DNA from: an uncultured Fastidiosipila sp.
GTDB taxonomy: Bacteria; Bacillota; Clostridia; Saccharofermentanales; Fastidiosipilaceae
Assembly: GCA_938014865.1 (NCBI GenBank)
Contig: CALLQJ010000192.1
Span: 1 to 10,915, forward strand
Length of the DNA: 10,915 bases
Reading direction: 5' to 3'
Part shown: positions 1 to 5,943 of the stretch, piece by piece
How positions within the stretch are numbered: position 1 is the stretch's first letter
Layout of the letters: each line of letters begins with the position of its first letter
Translations under genes and position numbers: made by a program
The notes under the pieces: generated by a model
Seen by the model: only the letters and a program-made list of their open reading frames with translations
Told to the model about the DNA's origin: nothing
Databases searched by the model: none

Positions 1-730
1 GTTCATAGGCCTGTTCGGTGCGCAGTGCACGATGGGCTGTCCGGATCGCCAGGCTCGCTACAGAGTTTTCCCGTTTTGCTTTGTAGCCGCCGATATCCAG
101 GGTCATCCGCATTCTGGCCTTGCCCGCTTTATTGGCGACCAGAGAGGTGATGTACTGCAGAGAACGCAGTGTCTCGCCTTTGCGGCCGATAAGAATGCCG
201 CAGTCCGAACCGTCAATATCCGCCAGAATACGTCCGTCTTCGATTTTCACGCTGACATGGTTGACATCTTCCAGATTGAAACTTTCGACAATAGACTGCA
301 GAAACTCTTCGACAACACCGGCTACGCGCTCAACTTTTTCTTCAAAAGTCTCTTCTTTTGCATCGTGCGGTGCAGCTTCTGCCTTGTCCTCTTTTTCTTC
401 TGCCGCGTTCTCTTCTTTTTCTTCAGCCTTTTCAGCTTCCGCCGTTTCAGCCGCATCGTCCGCAGCTTCTGCTTCTTCTGCATCGTCTGACGCAGCAGCT
501 TCGCTCTCTTCGGCGTCCTCACAGACTTCTTCCGGCGCATCCTCGTCCGGAACGTCGTCTTCTTTTTCACTCACACGCACCGTAGCTTTTGCTCCGATGC
601 CGAGGAAACCGCCGCTGTCTTCTTCCAGGACTTCAATCAGCGCATCTTCTTTTTCTATGCCCAGTTCTTCAAGGGCCTTGTCAACGGCATCGTCAACTGT
701 TTTTGCGGTCGTTTCTGTAAATCTACTCAT
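1..730 (-). CDS. khpB: KhpB/Jag RNA-binding protein (partial, C-terminus beyond window)
   Basis: Cytoplasmic RNA-binding protein of the KhpB (Jag, SpoIIIJ-associated) family. In Bacillota it pairs with KhpA and influences cell elongation and division. About 243 residues are visible. The first ~50 form the Jag-N domain (start MSRFTETTAKTVDDAVD, then GGFLGIGAKA). Next is a low-complexity linker of Glu, Ala and Asp at about residues 54-122. The KH domain follows, with its GxxG loop GRKG at 182-185 and the helix ETLRSLQYITS. The last visible residues (GYKAKRENSVASLAIRTAHRAL) are where the R3H domain begins, so most of R3H is cut off. The start is supported by AAGGAG seven bases before the ATG. 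It lies 35 bases after yidC, the standard order. The linker is longer and more acidic than in Bacillus homologues. Identification is firm; the RNA targets are unknown. Confidence 0.93.
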   Translation of the reverse strand, partial: MSRFTETTAKTVDDAVDKALEELGIEKEDALIEVLEEDSGGFLGIGAKATVRVSEKEDDVPDEDAPEEVCEDAEESEAAASDDAEEAEAADDAAETAEAEKAEEKEENAAEEKEDKAEAAPHDAKEETFEEKVERVAGVVEEFLQSIVESFNLEDVNHVSVKIEDGRILADIDGSDCGILIGRKGETLRSLQYITSLVANKAGKARMRMTLDIGGYKAKRENSVASLAIRTAHRALRTEQAYE

Positions 731-765
731 TTCTTAGCTCCTTACCGTGGATTTTTCAGACACAT

Positions 766-1875
766 TTATTTCTTCGTAGTTTTGCGTCTCTTCTTTTTCT
801 TTTTTGCCTTTGCTTCCTTCTGTTCGAGGGCCTCACGCTCGCCGCGTACTCTGGACATGATTTTGGCCTCATACTCTGCATCGGAAGCGGCCTGGCGTTC
901 TGCCATTGGCTTGTTGTAAATCGTATACATCAGCCAGGACTGGAAAATTGCGATCAGATTACCGACGATCCAGTAAAGGGACATGGCGGCCGGCATCGTG
1001 AAGGTGAAAAACAAGGTCATGATCGGCATCATATAAGTCATGGTTTTCATCGATGATTCCGCCGAGGTCGGGGCGGCATTCGTCTGGCCGCGCAAAGCAG
1101 GATTGCGTTTCTCTGCTTCTTTATCAGCCTTCGTTTTTTCCTTATCCCCGCCGCTCATGGTTTTCTGGGAGTAACGCGACTGGATAAAGGTCGTCGCCGT
1201 TGCTAAAAGCGGGAGCAAAAGGAGCGGCAGATACGTACTCATCTGCTCGCCGAATAATTTTGAAGGACTGATCGTGGGGCTGAGCCCGAGGTTTAAACCG
1301 AGAAAATTAAGATCGAGAAGATCGGATGCCTTCATCAGGCCCTTATTGACGACTTCGGCAAAGACCGAAGGATTTTCATGCAAAGCCTGCATCACGGGGA
1401 TATTGAATTGCTTGATATTGCGCAGCGACTGCTCATTCAAAAGTTCGTGACCGACCAGAATAACTCCGATCTGCAGCAGATTTTCTTCAGAAACCTGCAT
1501 GATGTAATGCAGCGGTCCGGAAATAATACGATAGACCGGCCAGATCATCACCAAGGTTAAGATCATCGGGAGACAGCCGCCGAAAAGCGAAACATTATGT
1601 TTTTTGTAAAGCTCCATCTGCGCCTGGCTGAAGCCTTGTTTATCGTCGCCGTAGTAACGCTGCAGTTCCATCAGCTGCGGATTCAGGGCCCGCTGCTGCA
1701 GACCTGACTTATGCTGTTTGACGCTGAACGGCAGCAAAACGCCCCGGATCAGGATCGTAAATAAAATAATCGCCACACCGTAATTATTAAAGATCATGTA
1801 AATGAATCTGATAATAATACCGAAGAGTGTGTACAGCGGATCCAGGATCGATAAAGCGATCGGCAATATATCCAT
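766..1875 (-). CDS. yidC: YidC/Oxa1 membrane protein insertase
   Basis: Integral membrane insertase that places proteins in the cytoplasmic membrane, alone or with SecYEG. At 369 residues it has five likely membrane segments, near residues 24-44, 99-119, 213-231, 282-296 and 297-316. The conserved groove arginine is R44 in ILIRGVLLPF. The first cytoplasmic loop (about 51-98) is charged and helical, as in the family. There is no N-terminal lipoprotein signal or Cys, unlike Bacillus SpoIIIJ. A polar, disordered-looking insert at about 240-275 precedes the last two segments. The tail (about 350-369) is Lys/Arg-rich, which in other YidC proteins helps ribosome contact. The start follows GAGG by eight bases. 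It sits between yidD (18 bases upstream) and khpB (35 bases downstream), so it is probably co-transcribed from the rpmH promoter. Very secure. Confidence 0.96.
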   Translation of the reverse strand: MDILPIALSILDPLYTLFGIIIRFIYMIFNNYGVAIILFTILIRGVLLPFSVKQHKSGLQQRALNPQLMELQRYYGDDKQGFSQAQMELYKKHNVSLFGGCLPMILTLVMIWPVYRIISGPLHYIMQVSEENLLQIGVILVGHELLNEQSLRNIKQFNIPVMQALHENPSVFAEVVNKGLMKASDLLDLNFLGLNLGLSPTISPSKLFGEQMSTYLPLLLLPLLATATTFIQSRYSQKTMSGGDKEKTKADKEAEKRNPALRGQTNAAPTSAESSMKTMTYMMPIMTLFFTFTMPAAMSLYWIVGNLIAIFQSWLMYTIYNKPMAERQAASDAEYEAKIMSRVRGEREALEQKEAKAKKKKKRRKTTKK

Positions 1876-1893
1876 GAATTAATCCTCTTTCTC

Positions 1894-2109
1894 TTAGTCA
1901 AGCGGGTCGTAGCCGCCCTTTTTGTTAAAAGGGTTACAGCGCAGTATGCGCCATACCGCCTTCGCACCGCCGCGCAGGACGCCGTATTTTTCAATCGCCT
2001 GAATGGCATACTGCGAGCATGTAGGCTGAAAGATGCACTTTCCGTAGCCTAAATAAGGTGAAATCCCCCGCTGATAAATTTCAATGCATTTAATCAGCAG
2101 TTTTTTCAC
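1894..2109 (-). CDS. yidD: YidD membrane insertion efficiency factor
   Basis: Small membrane-associated protein (71 residues) that assists YidC-dependent insertion; its biochemical mechanism is not settled. The sequence is full-length and typical: an amphipathic N-terminal helix, then RGISPYLGYGKCIFQPTCSQYA carries the conserved cysteine motif at about residues 14-35, followed by RCNPFNKKGGYDPLD at the C-terminus. The start codon is GTG (2109-2107), preceded by GAGG six bases upstream. The gene overlaps the 3' end of rnpA by 20 bases, a common arrangement that suggests translational coupling. yidC follows after 18 bases. Identification is firm. Confidence 0.95.
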   Translation of the reverse strand: MKKLLIKCIEIYQRGISPYLGYGKCIFQPTCSQYAIQAIEKYGVLRGGAKAVWRILRCNPFNKKGGYDPLD

Positions 2110-2458
2110 GTTTCGCCTCGGTTTCGCTCTCTTTCAGAATCTTTTCTTTGCGAAAGACTTTCTCCATATCAGAAAGGACAAGCTGGTAGTTGAGGTAAGG
2201 GCCCTTTCTGACGCCCATCAAAATAATATCATAGCCGGAAGAAAGCCGGGGATCAAGTGTCCGGTAGGCCTCACGCAGCAGGCGGCGCATGCGGTTGCGT
2301 TCAACGGCAGTGCCGTAATGCTTAAGTGTTGTATAACCGACACGGTTGTGCGGCAGGCCGTTTTTCCTGTAGTGAAGATTTAAATACTTGCCCGGCCGGC
2401 GCTTTCCTTGGCGAAACACGCGGGCAAATTCATGATTTTTCTTCAATCGAAAAGGCAA
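2090..2458 (-). CDS. rnpA: Ribonuclease P protein component
   Basis: Protein subunit of RNase P, which with the catalytic RNA (rnpB, not in this window) removes the 5' leader from precursor tRNAs. The mature-length product is 122 residues, beginning (M)PFRLKKNHEFARVFRQGK, the usual RnpA start region. The RNR signature is in VERNRMRRLLREAYR, which contacts RNase P RNA. The tail (EKILKESETEAKREKTAD) is charged. I chose the TTG at 2458 because GGAG stands seven bases upstream of it. An in-frame TTG at 2488 would add ten residues but has no Shine-Dalgarno and lies right after the T-rich tail of a hairpin. rpmH lies upstream and yidD overlaps the 3' end. The TTG start may keep expression well below that of rpmH. 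Product is certain, start is likely. Confidence 0.93.
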   Translation of the reverse strand: MPFRLKKNHEFARVFRQGKRRPGKYLNLHYRKNGLPHNRVGYTTLKHYGTAVERNRMRRLLREAYRTLDPRLSSGYDIILMGVRKGPYLNYQLVLSDMEKVFRKEKILKESETEAKREKTAD

Positions 2459-2485
2459 GCCGCGGCTCCGTTCTCCGTTCTCATT

Positions 2486-2531
2486 CAAGGCAAAAACACA
2501 AAAGACCGATCGTGTCGGTCTTAAGCATCAG
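2486..2531 (-). terminator. Attenuator-type terminator between rpmH and rnpA
   Basis: Read on the minus strand, AAGACCGA and TCGGTCTT (2522-2515 and 2509-2502) form a perfect 8-bp stem around a 5-base loop, followed by TTGTGTTTTTG. It begins just after the rpmH stop codon and ends before the rnpA ribosome binding site. It has the form of a Rho-independent terminator, but its T tail is interrupted by two G residues. Partial readthrough is therefore plausible and would explain how downstream genes are expressed at lower levels. Confidence 0.8.
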
Positions 2532-2662
2532 GACGACAGGACCTTTCTGCCTTTTTGTCTGCGTCTTTTCAGTACTTTGCGTCCTGAAGACGTGCGCATT
2601 CTCTTGCGAAAGCCATGCTCACGCTTGCGCTGACGCTTTTTAGGTTGATATGTGCGTTTCAT
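2528..2662 (-). CDS. rpmH: 50S ribosomal protein L34
   Basis: L34, a very basic 44-residue protein of the large ribosomal subunit. The sequence starts MKRTYQPKKRQRKREHGFRK and continues RMRTSSGRKVLKRRRQKGRK, matching the family over its whole length. GGAGGTG lies eight bases before the ATG. It is the first gene of the rpmH-rnpA-yidD-yidC-khpB cluster and has a consensus promoter about 40 bases upstream. Its upstream neighbour is ispE rather than dnaA. Identification is certain. Confidence 0.97.
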   Translation of the reverse strand: MKRTYQPKKRQRKREHGFRKRMRTSSGRKVLKRRRQKGRKVLSS

Positions 2663-2699
2663 CTATCTTCACCTCCGTTATTTGCTCATAATGCAAAGT

Positions 2700-2729
2700 A
2701 TTATAAAGGGCAAACCTGAAAACTGTCAA
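2700..2729 (-). promoter_or_regulatory. Consensus sigma-A promoter of rpmH
   Basis: On the minus strand TTGACA (2729-2724) and TATAAT (2705-2700) both match the vegetative sigma-A consensus fully, with an 18-base spacer. Transcription should start near 2693, giving a leader of about 30 bases with GGAGGTG before rpmH. It is a strong constitutive type, as expected for a ribosomal protein gene. Confidence 0.88.
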
Positions 2730-2764
2730 TAAACTTTTTGCAAATCTCTGCCGCTGATCCGCTC

Positions 2765-2805
2765 AAATCCGCCCTTTGCGGATTTCTCAGGGCCTGTTTT
2801 TCAGG
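2765..2805 (-). terminator. Possible weak terminator downstream of ispE
   Basis: Read on the minus strand, AAATCCGC and GCGGATTT (2785-2778 and 2772-2765) form a perfect 8-bp hairpin with a 5-base loop right after the ispE stop. A smaller CCTG/CAGG hairpin (2805-2793) overlaps the stop codon. No T tract follows, so intrinsic termination would be inefficient. It could instead protect the ispE 3' end. Confidence 0.4.
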
Positions 2806-3802
2806 TACAGCGTGTTTCGGCTGTTAAAATCTCCGCATTGATTTTCTTATTTTCTCTTAAGTCATTTAATACGGCAAGTGCCCTGCTGCGCGACGCGGAA
2901 TCCGGGAACAGCGCAAAAAGACTCGGACCCGATCCGCTCATGCCTGCATAATCCGCACCTGCTTTATAAAGTATATTTATATAGCTGATAAGTTCCGGAT
3001 GCTGACTGCCCTGCAAGGCCGTGAAACTGTTCCGGCCGATCCCTTTGAGCGCAGCGTAGTTCTGATTTTGCATGGCCTTAACAAAAGCCCTTGCCGGCGT
3101 CTTCCCGATCCCGGCTCGTTTTTCTTCCGGCATCCTGTCAAAGGCCGCGAAGGCCTCAGGGGTGGAGACCTTAATCTCCGGGAAAAGCAAAAGCAAAGGC
3201 AAGGGCCTTTCCGCGCCGCGCACACTCCGGCAGATCTCCCCTATTCCCGTGCAATAGCAAAGCGCCTGCTTATGCAGGCAAAAAGGCACATCCGCTCCGA
3301 TGCCGGCGGCGATCTTCATCAGCAGATCTTCAGACCATAAAATACCGGCTTCTTTCCGGATATAATCAGCCAGAAGCCGGATGACGGCCGCCGCATCGGC
3401 ACTGCCGCCGCCGAGGCCGCCCTGGATCGGAATTGTTTTTTCCAGCGCGATATAAAAGGTTTTGCCGCAAAAAAGTGCTGCTTCCGCCGGCGACAAGGCA
3501 TCCGCAAACGCCCGAAACGCCCGCACGCAGCTGTTGTCCCGGCCGGCCGGGAGGGCTTCTGCCGAAAGGAGGTCAAAGATCAGGCGGCAGCCGTCTTCCT
3601 CAAAAAGCACCCGCTGTGCATCCGCGGGGAGATCGGGAGAGGGCTTTTGTTTCTCAAAAACCGCCAGCTGCAGCGTATCGGCCAGGCTGATCTTCTGCAT
3701 TAACGTCGACAGTTCATGGAAGCCGTCTTTTCTCCGCGCGACGATGTCTACAAATAACTTGATCTTGGCCGGGGCTTCTGCTTTTTCTCGATAAACCGGC
3801 AT
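2801..3802 (-). CDS. ispE: 4-diphosphocytidyl-2-C-methyl-D-erythritol kinase
   Basis: Cytoplasmic GHMP-family kinase that phosphorylates CDP-methylerythritol with ATP, the fourth step of the MEP (non-mevalonate) isoprenoid pathway. The 333 residues are slightly longer than most IspE proteins. Visible motifs are PAKIKLFVDI at 11-20 with K13, the glycine-rich ATP loop GGLGGGSADAAA at 128-139, the catalytic-base region GADVPF with D171, and GMSGSGPS at 287-294. A short insert at about 52-90 seems to account for the extra length. AAGG precedes the ATG by about nine bases. veg lies 77 bases upstream, the same neighbour as in Bacillus; rpmH follows. A hairpin between veg and ispE may reduce readthrough, and I see no convincing separate ispE promoter. 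Identification is firm. Confidence 0.96.
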   Translation of the reverse strand: MPVYREKAEAPAKIKLFVDIVARRKDGFHELSTLMQKISLADTLQLAVFEKQKPSPDLPADAQRVLFEEDGCRLIFDLLSAEALPAGRDNSCVRAFRAFADALSPAEAALFCGKTFYIALEKTIPIQGGLGGGSADAAAVIRLLADYIRKEAGILWSEDLLMKIAAGIGADVPFCLHKQALCYCTGIGEICRSVRGAERPLPLLLLFPEIKVSTPEAFAAFDRMPEEKRAGIGKTPARAFVKAMQNQNYAALKGIGRNSFTALQGSQHPELISYINILYKAGADYAGMSGSGPSLFALFPDSASRSRALAVLNDLRENKKINAEILTAETRCT

Positions 3803-3823
3803 AGGGCTTTTCCTTCTTTTCTA

Positions 3824-3853
3824 TAAGAAGAAACGGCTCCTTTCGGAACCGTT
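3824..3853 (-). terminator. Terminator or attenuator between veg and ispE
   Basis: On the minus strand AACGGTTCC and GGAGCCGTT (3853-3845 and 3840-3832) form a 9-bp stem with one G-T wobble, closed by a GAAA tetraloop. The tail TCTTCTTA is only moderately T-rich. It sits after the veg stop codon and ends about 22 bases before ispE. Partial termination would give veg more transcript than ispE. Confidence 0.65.
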
Positions 3854-3879
3854 CTCCTCACTTAAAATCTAAACTTTCA

Positions 3880-4143
3880 TTATTCATCAGTCGGCATTTC
3901 CGGCGCTACGGAAACTTCTACCGTATCCGTCAGAATATCGACATAACTATAAGAAACCATTTCGGGGTCTTCATGATTTGCTCTCATGCAACGTACGGTA
4001 AAAACGTTCGGGTAGCAGTTTTCAACGATTCCCTCACGAATAATGGTACGTTTACGGCCTCCGTTAGACTTCAAGCGAACCTTCCTGCCCACGCATGCTT
4101 CCATATCACGTTTGCACAATTCCAGTTCACTTTTTACAATCAT
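3880..4143 (-). CDS. veg: Veg family protein
   Basis: Small cytoplasmic protein (87 residues) of the Veg family. In Bacillus subtilis Veg is highly expressed and has been linked to biofilm formation and germination; its molecular activity is not well established. Conserved parts are GRKVRLKSNGGRKRTIIREG (about 19-38), then YPNVFTV and VSYSYVDILTDTVEV near the C-terminus. The start was set at 4143 because AGGAGG stands nine bases before it and the family begins there. The open frame continues upstream to 4257, but that part reads through the promoter and terminator DNA and has no family match. ispE downstream is the conserved partner. The end is acidic (PEMPTDE). Confidence 0.92.
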   Translation of the reverse strand: MIVKSELELCKRDMEACVGRKVRLKSNGGRKRTIIREGIVENCYPNVFTVRCMRANHEDPEMVSYSYVDILTDTVEVSVAPEMPTDE

Positions 4144-4174
4144 CGCTTGAAACCTCCTGATAAGCACATACTTG

Positions 4175-4206
4175 ATTATACTATAGCACAAATACCCGGC
4201 AGAATA
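4175..4206 (-). promoter_or_regulatory. Probable veg promoter
   Basis: On the minus strand TATAAT (4180-4175) is a full -10 match. An overlapping extended -10, TGCTATAGT, lies five bases upstream. The -35 region is poor (TTATTC or CTGCCG, depending on spacing), so the extended -10 may carry recognition. It sits about 32 bases before the veg start and downstream of the araC-family terminator. Confidence 0.6.
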
Positions 4207-4255
4207 AAGTTTCGATTTTCGGGGCCGACGGGAAAATCCGCCCCCTCCCCCCGGC

Positions 4256-4298
4256 AATGAAAAAGGAGCAAAAGGCGCTTGCCGAAGCCTCCTGCTCC
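4256..4298 (-). terminator. Rho-independent terminator of the AraC-family gene
   Basis: On the minus strand GGAGCAGGAGGC (4298-4287) pairs with GCCTTTTGCTCC (4276-4265) to make a 12-bp stem with two G-T wobbles around a 10-base loop. Five T residues follow immediately, then CATT. It lies 57 bases after the regulator's stop codon and isolates it from veg. Confidence 0.85.
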
Positions 4299-4355
4299 CT
4301 TAACTATTTAAATGTTTTTTCAGAATGCCGGCCGCCTGTCCGAAAGTCCTTTGCC

Positions 4356-5309
4356 TCAGACAATTCGCTTGCGTTCTTCTTCCGTACTCTTTGCTTTTCG
4401 GTAGGCCATCGGCGTGGTGTCCATCTGCTTGCGGAAAGCCGCATTAAAACGCTGCGGGCTGGAAAAGCCCACTTTGCCGGCAATCGTCGATACTTTCATA
4501 TCGGTCTGGCGCAAAAGTTCACAGGCCTTGCTGACCCTCACCTGCATCAGATAAGACATCGGGCTCATGCCCATCTCATCACGAAAAGCCCGGGCAAAAT
4601 AGCCTTGGCTCAAGAAGACATGCCCCGCTACATCCGCCACCGTAATGTTGCGGTCGTAATTGGATTCGATAAAATCACGGGCAATATGCACCAATTCTTT
4701 GGCCTTGCCGGTTTTGACCTTCAAAGCCTCTTCCCATTCCGCCTTGAGCGCCCGGGAAAATTCAACCAGAAGCTGCAGGCCCAAAGCCTGGAGCATGATG
4801 ACCTTGCCGTATTCATTTTGGCTGTTTTCAAAAATAATCGCTTCCACCGCTTTGGCGATCTCGCGTCTGCCCTTGCCTTTGATCAGCATGGCATCGGGAT
4901 CCGGTTCGGAGGCCGGGTCATCATCGCCTTTTTCATCGGCAAAGCTCAGAAAATCCAGATAGGGATCGATCTCGGCACCCGCCGCCTGTGCGGCACGCTG
5001 AGAACGCTCCGTCTGTACCGCGAAATACACGCAGGCAATGTCACATTCTTCCTTCACAACGTAGCTGTGCGGAACCCCGGGCCTTACGACAATGGTGCTG
5101 CCGGGCACCAGGTGATAGCGTTTTCCGCGAATGTGGTAGTCAATTTTGCCGGACCGTACATAGGTCAGCTCATGGTAATGATGGGTGCTCGGTTTGGTAA
5201 TGGAGTCGCCCTCGGGGAAAAACTGCTGCATTCCTTTGAGGACAAGCGGCAATTCTTCAAGATGTTCTTGATTATTACTCGCCTCTACATTAAACCTGTT
5301 GCTTTTCAT
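4356..5309 (-). CDS. AraC-family transcriptional regulator with N-terminal cupin domain
   Basis: Cytoplasmic DNA-binding regulator whose ligand and targets are unknown. Numbering from the alternative upstream ATG (320 residues), the cupin-like sensor domain covers about 45-101 and has HHYHELTYVRSG and RPGVPHSYVV; its His residues resemble those of other AraC cupins. A variable acidic stretch (about 115-145, GDDDPASEPDPD) links to a helical region. The two-helix-turn-helix AraC domain covers about 208-307: ITVADVAGHVFLSQGYFARAF is the first, and VSTIAGKVGFSSPQRFNAAF with PMAYRK the second. The start was set at 5309 because AAAGGA lies eight bases before that ATG. The ATG at 5318 would have its AGG directly abutting. 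It is monocistronic, divergent from the YdbC gene, and possibly self-regulated through an inverted repeat in its promoter. Confidence 0.92.
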   Translation of the reverse strand: MKSNRFNVEASNNQEHLEELPLVLKGMQQFFPEGDSITKPSTHHYHELTYVRSGKIDYHIRGKRYHLVPGSTIVVRPGVPHSYVVKEECDIACVYFAVQTERSQRAAQAAGAEIDPYLDFLSFADEKGDDDPASEPDPDAMLIKGKGRREIAKAVEAIIFENSQNEYGKVIMLQALGLQLLVEFSRALKAEWEEALKVKTGKAKELVHIARDFIESNYDRNITVADVAGHVFLSQGYFARAFRDEMGMSPMSYLMQVRVSKACELLRQTDMKVSTIAGKVGFSSPQRFNAAFRKQMDTTPMAYRKAKSTEEERKRIV

Positions 5310-5364
5310 TGAGACCATCCTTTACTGTCCGCAGCAGCTCAAAAGCCCTGCTATGTTCGCTTAA

Positions 5365-5401
5365 TGTTCATTATTTTATCAAAAAATGAACAATATTTGA
5401 A
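5365..5401 (-). promoter_or_regulatory. Probable AraC-family gene promoter with inverted-repeat operator
   Basis: On the minus strand TTCAAA (5401-5396) and TAAAAT (5378-5373) are 17 bases apart, a weak to moderate sigma-A promoter. TGTTCATT and AATGAACA (5392-5385 and 5372-5365) form a perfect 8-bp inverted repeat with a 12-base gap. The -10 lies in that gap and one arm lies in the spacer, a typical position for repression or autoregulation. The binding protein is inferred, not shown. Confidence 0.55.
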
Positions 5402-5468
5402 GAGAGCAAGTTTAATAATGAATGCAGCGCTTAGTTAATAAGTTCTGTGCAGATACTGCAAAGACAGG

Positions 5469-5495
5469 CAAAAGTGGGCTTTTGTAGGCTTTTGT
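5469..5495 (+). repeat. Ten-base-period repeats upstream of ydbC
   Basis: GGCTTTTGT occurs twice (5477-5485 and 5487-5495) with a 10-base period, about one helical turn. An inverted CAAAAG (5469-5474) precedes it and can pair with CTTTTG (5479-5484). The cluster lies about 75 bases before the ydbC start, in the divergent intergenic region. It could be a regulator site; no clear -35/-10 pair for ydbC was found next to it. Confidence 0.45.
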
Positions 5496-5566
5496 CCGGA
5501 ATGCGCGGGGTCTTTATCTCGTAGTCTTTAGATGTCATTTAAATAAGATTTGAAAAGGAGCGTAAG

Positions 5567-5838
5567 ATGACAAGTACAAAGACGAAAGACAAGAAAACGA
5601 ATCCGAGAGAGAAAGATGAAATCACCTTTGCGGTTCATGAACGCTCAGCACCAATAAATGGGGCTGGACGCGGGAAGTCAATCTGGTGTCCTGGAACGGC
5701 AATCCGGCCAAGCTGGACATCCGCAACTGGAATCCGGAGCATACGAAGATGGGCCGGGGCCTGACCTTCAACGGTTCCGAAACCGCTTATTTGTACGAGA
5801 TTCTCAAAGACTTTGACATTGCCGAAGCCGGAATCTGA
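5567..5838 (+). pseudogene. ydbC: YdbC-type PC4-like ssDNA-binding protein, frameshifted
   Basis: The intact family comprises small proteins with a PC4-like fold that bind single-stranded DNA; the cellular role is unclear. Translation from the ATG at 5567 has a strong AAAAGGAG six bases upstream and reads a Lys-rich head, then EITFAVHE. The frame then shifts by -1 at about 5639-5641. The family sequence continues in the other frame from 5641: TLSTNKWGWTREVNLVSWNG, then KLDIRNWNPEHTKMGRGLTF, to a stop at 5836-5838. In that second frame a TGA (5638-5640) directly precedes the homologous part and there is no plausible start, so no single reading frame encodes the whole protein. I see no slippery heptamer at the junction. 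A one-base deletion or a sequencing error is most likely. Fused, it would be about 90 residues, near the normal size. Confidence 0.8.
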
Positions 5839-5862
5839 GCAATTTCTGCCAAGATTCTCTGC

Positions 5863-5879
5863 TGCCCCGGGCATTTTTT
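5863..5879 (+). terminator. Possible minor terminator just after ydbC
   Basis: TGCC and GGCA (5863-5866 and 5870-5873) form a short GC-rich stem with a 3-base loop, followed by six T residues. The stem is only 4 bp, so it is weak alone. It lies 25 bases after the ydbC stop, ahead of the stronger hairpin. Confidence 0.35.
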
Positions 5880-5913
5880 CAGGAAAGCGCAGCTCCCTGC
5901 CTTTTCCGGAGAT

Positions 5914-5943
5914 AACTGCCTTATTCGGGGCAGTTTATTTTTT
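5914..5943 (+). terminator. Rho-independent terminator of ydbC
   Basis: AACTGCC and GGCAGTT (5914-5920 and 5929-5935) form a 7-bp stem with an 8-base loop, followed by TATTTTTT. It serves plus-strand transcription from ydbC. Its tail overlaps the last codons of the convergent DUF2752 gene. Read on the minus strand the hairpin has no T tail, so it is not an obvious terminator for that gene. Confidence 0.8.

Noticed and set aside
120..737. Ser-rich plus-strand open frame opposite khpB and a Lys/Arg-rich minus-strand frame at 322-570
   Set aside because: Both are shadows of the repetitive Glu/Ala/Asp linker of khpB, with no ribosome binding site or family match.
2663..2800. Replication origin next to rpmH
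   Set aside because: No DnaA-box cluster or AT-rich unwinding region is visible. The space is filled by the rpmH promoter and the ispE 3' hairpin.
4233..4254. G-rich tract on the minus strand, possible quadruplex
   Set aside because: Only two clear long G runs are adjacent, so four well-spaced runs for a stable quadruplex are not present.
4144..4257. N-terminal extension of veg starting at 4257
   Set aside because: The added part translates promoter and G-rich spacer DNA and lacks family similarity. The ATG at 4143 has an AGGAGG and matches the usual Veg start.
4257..5312. Long open frame on the plus strand opposite the AraC-family gene (351 codons)
   Set aside because: It is antisense to a gene with clear cupin and AraC domains. 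It has no family features and starts inside that gene's terminator hairpin.
5638..5645. Programmed -1 frameshift in ydbC
   Set aside because: The junction reads CAT GAA CGC, with no slippery heptamer and no obvious downstream stimulatory structure. A simple one-base loss is more likely.
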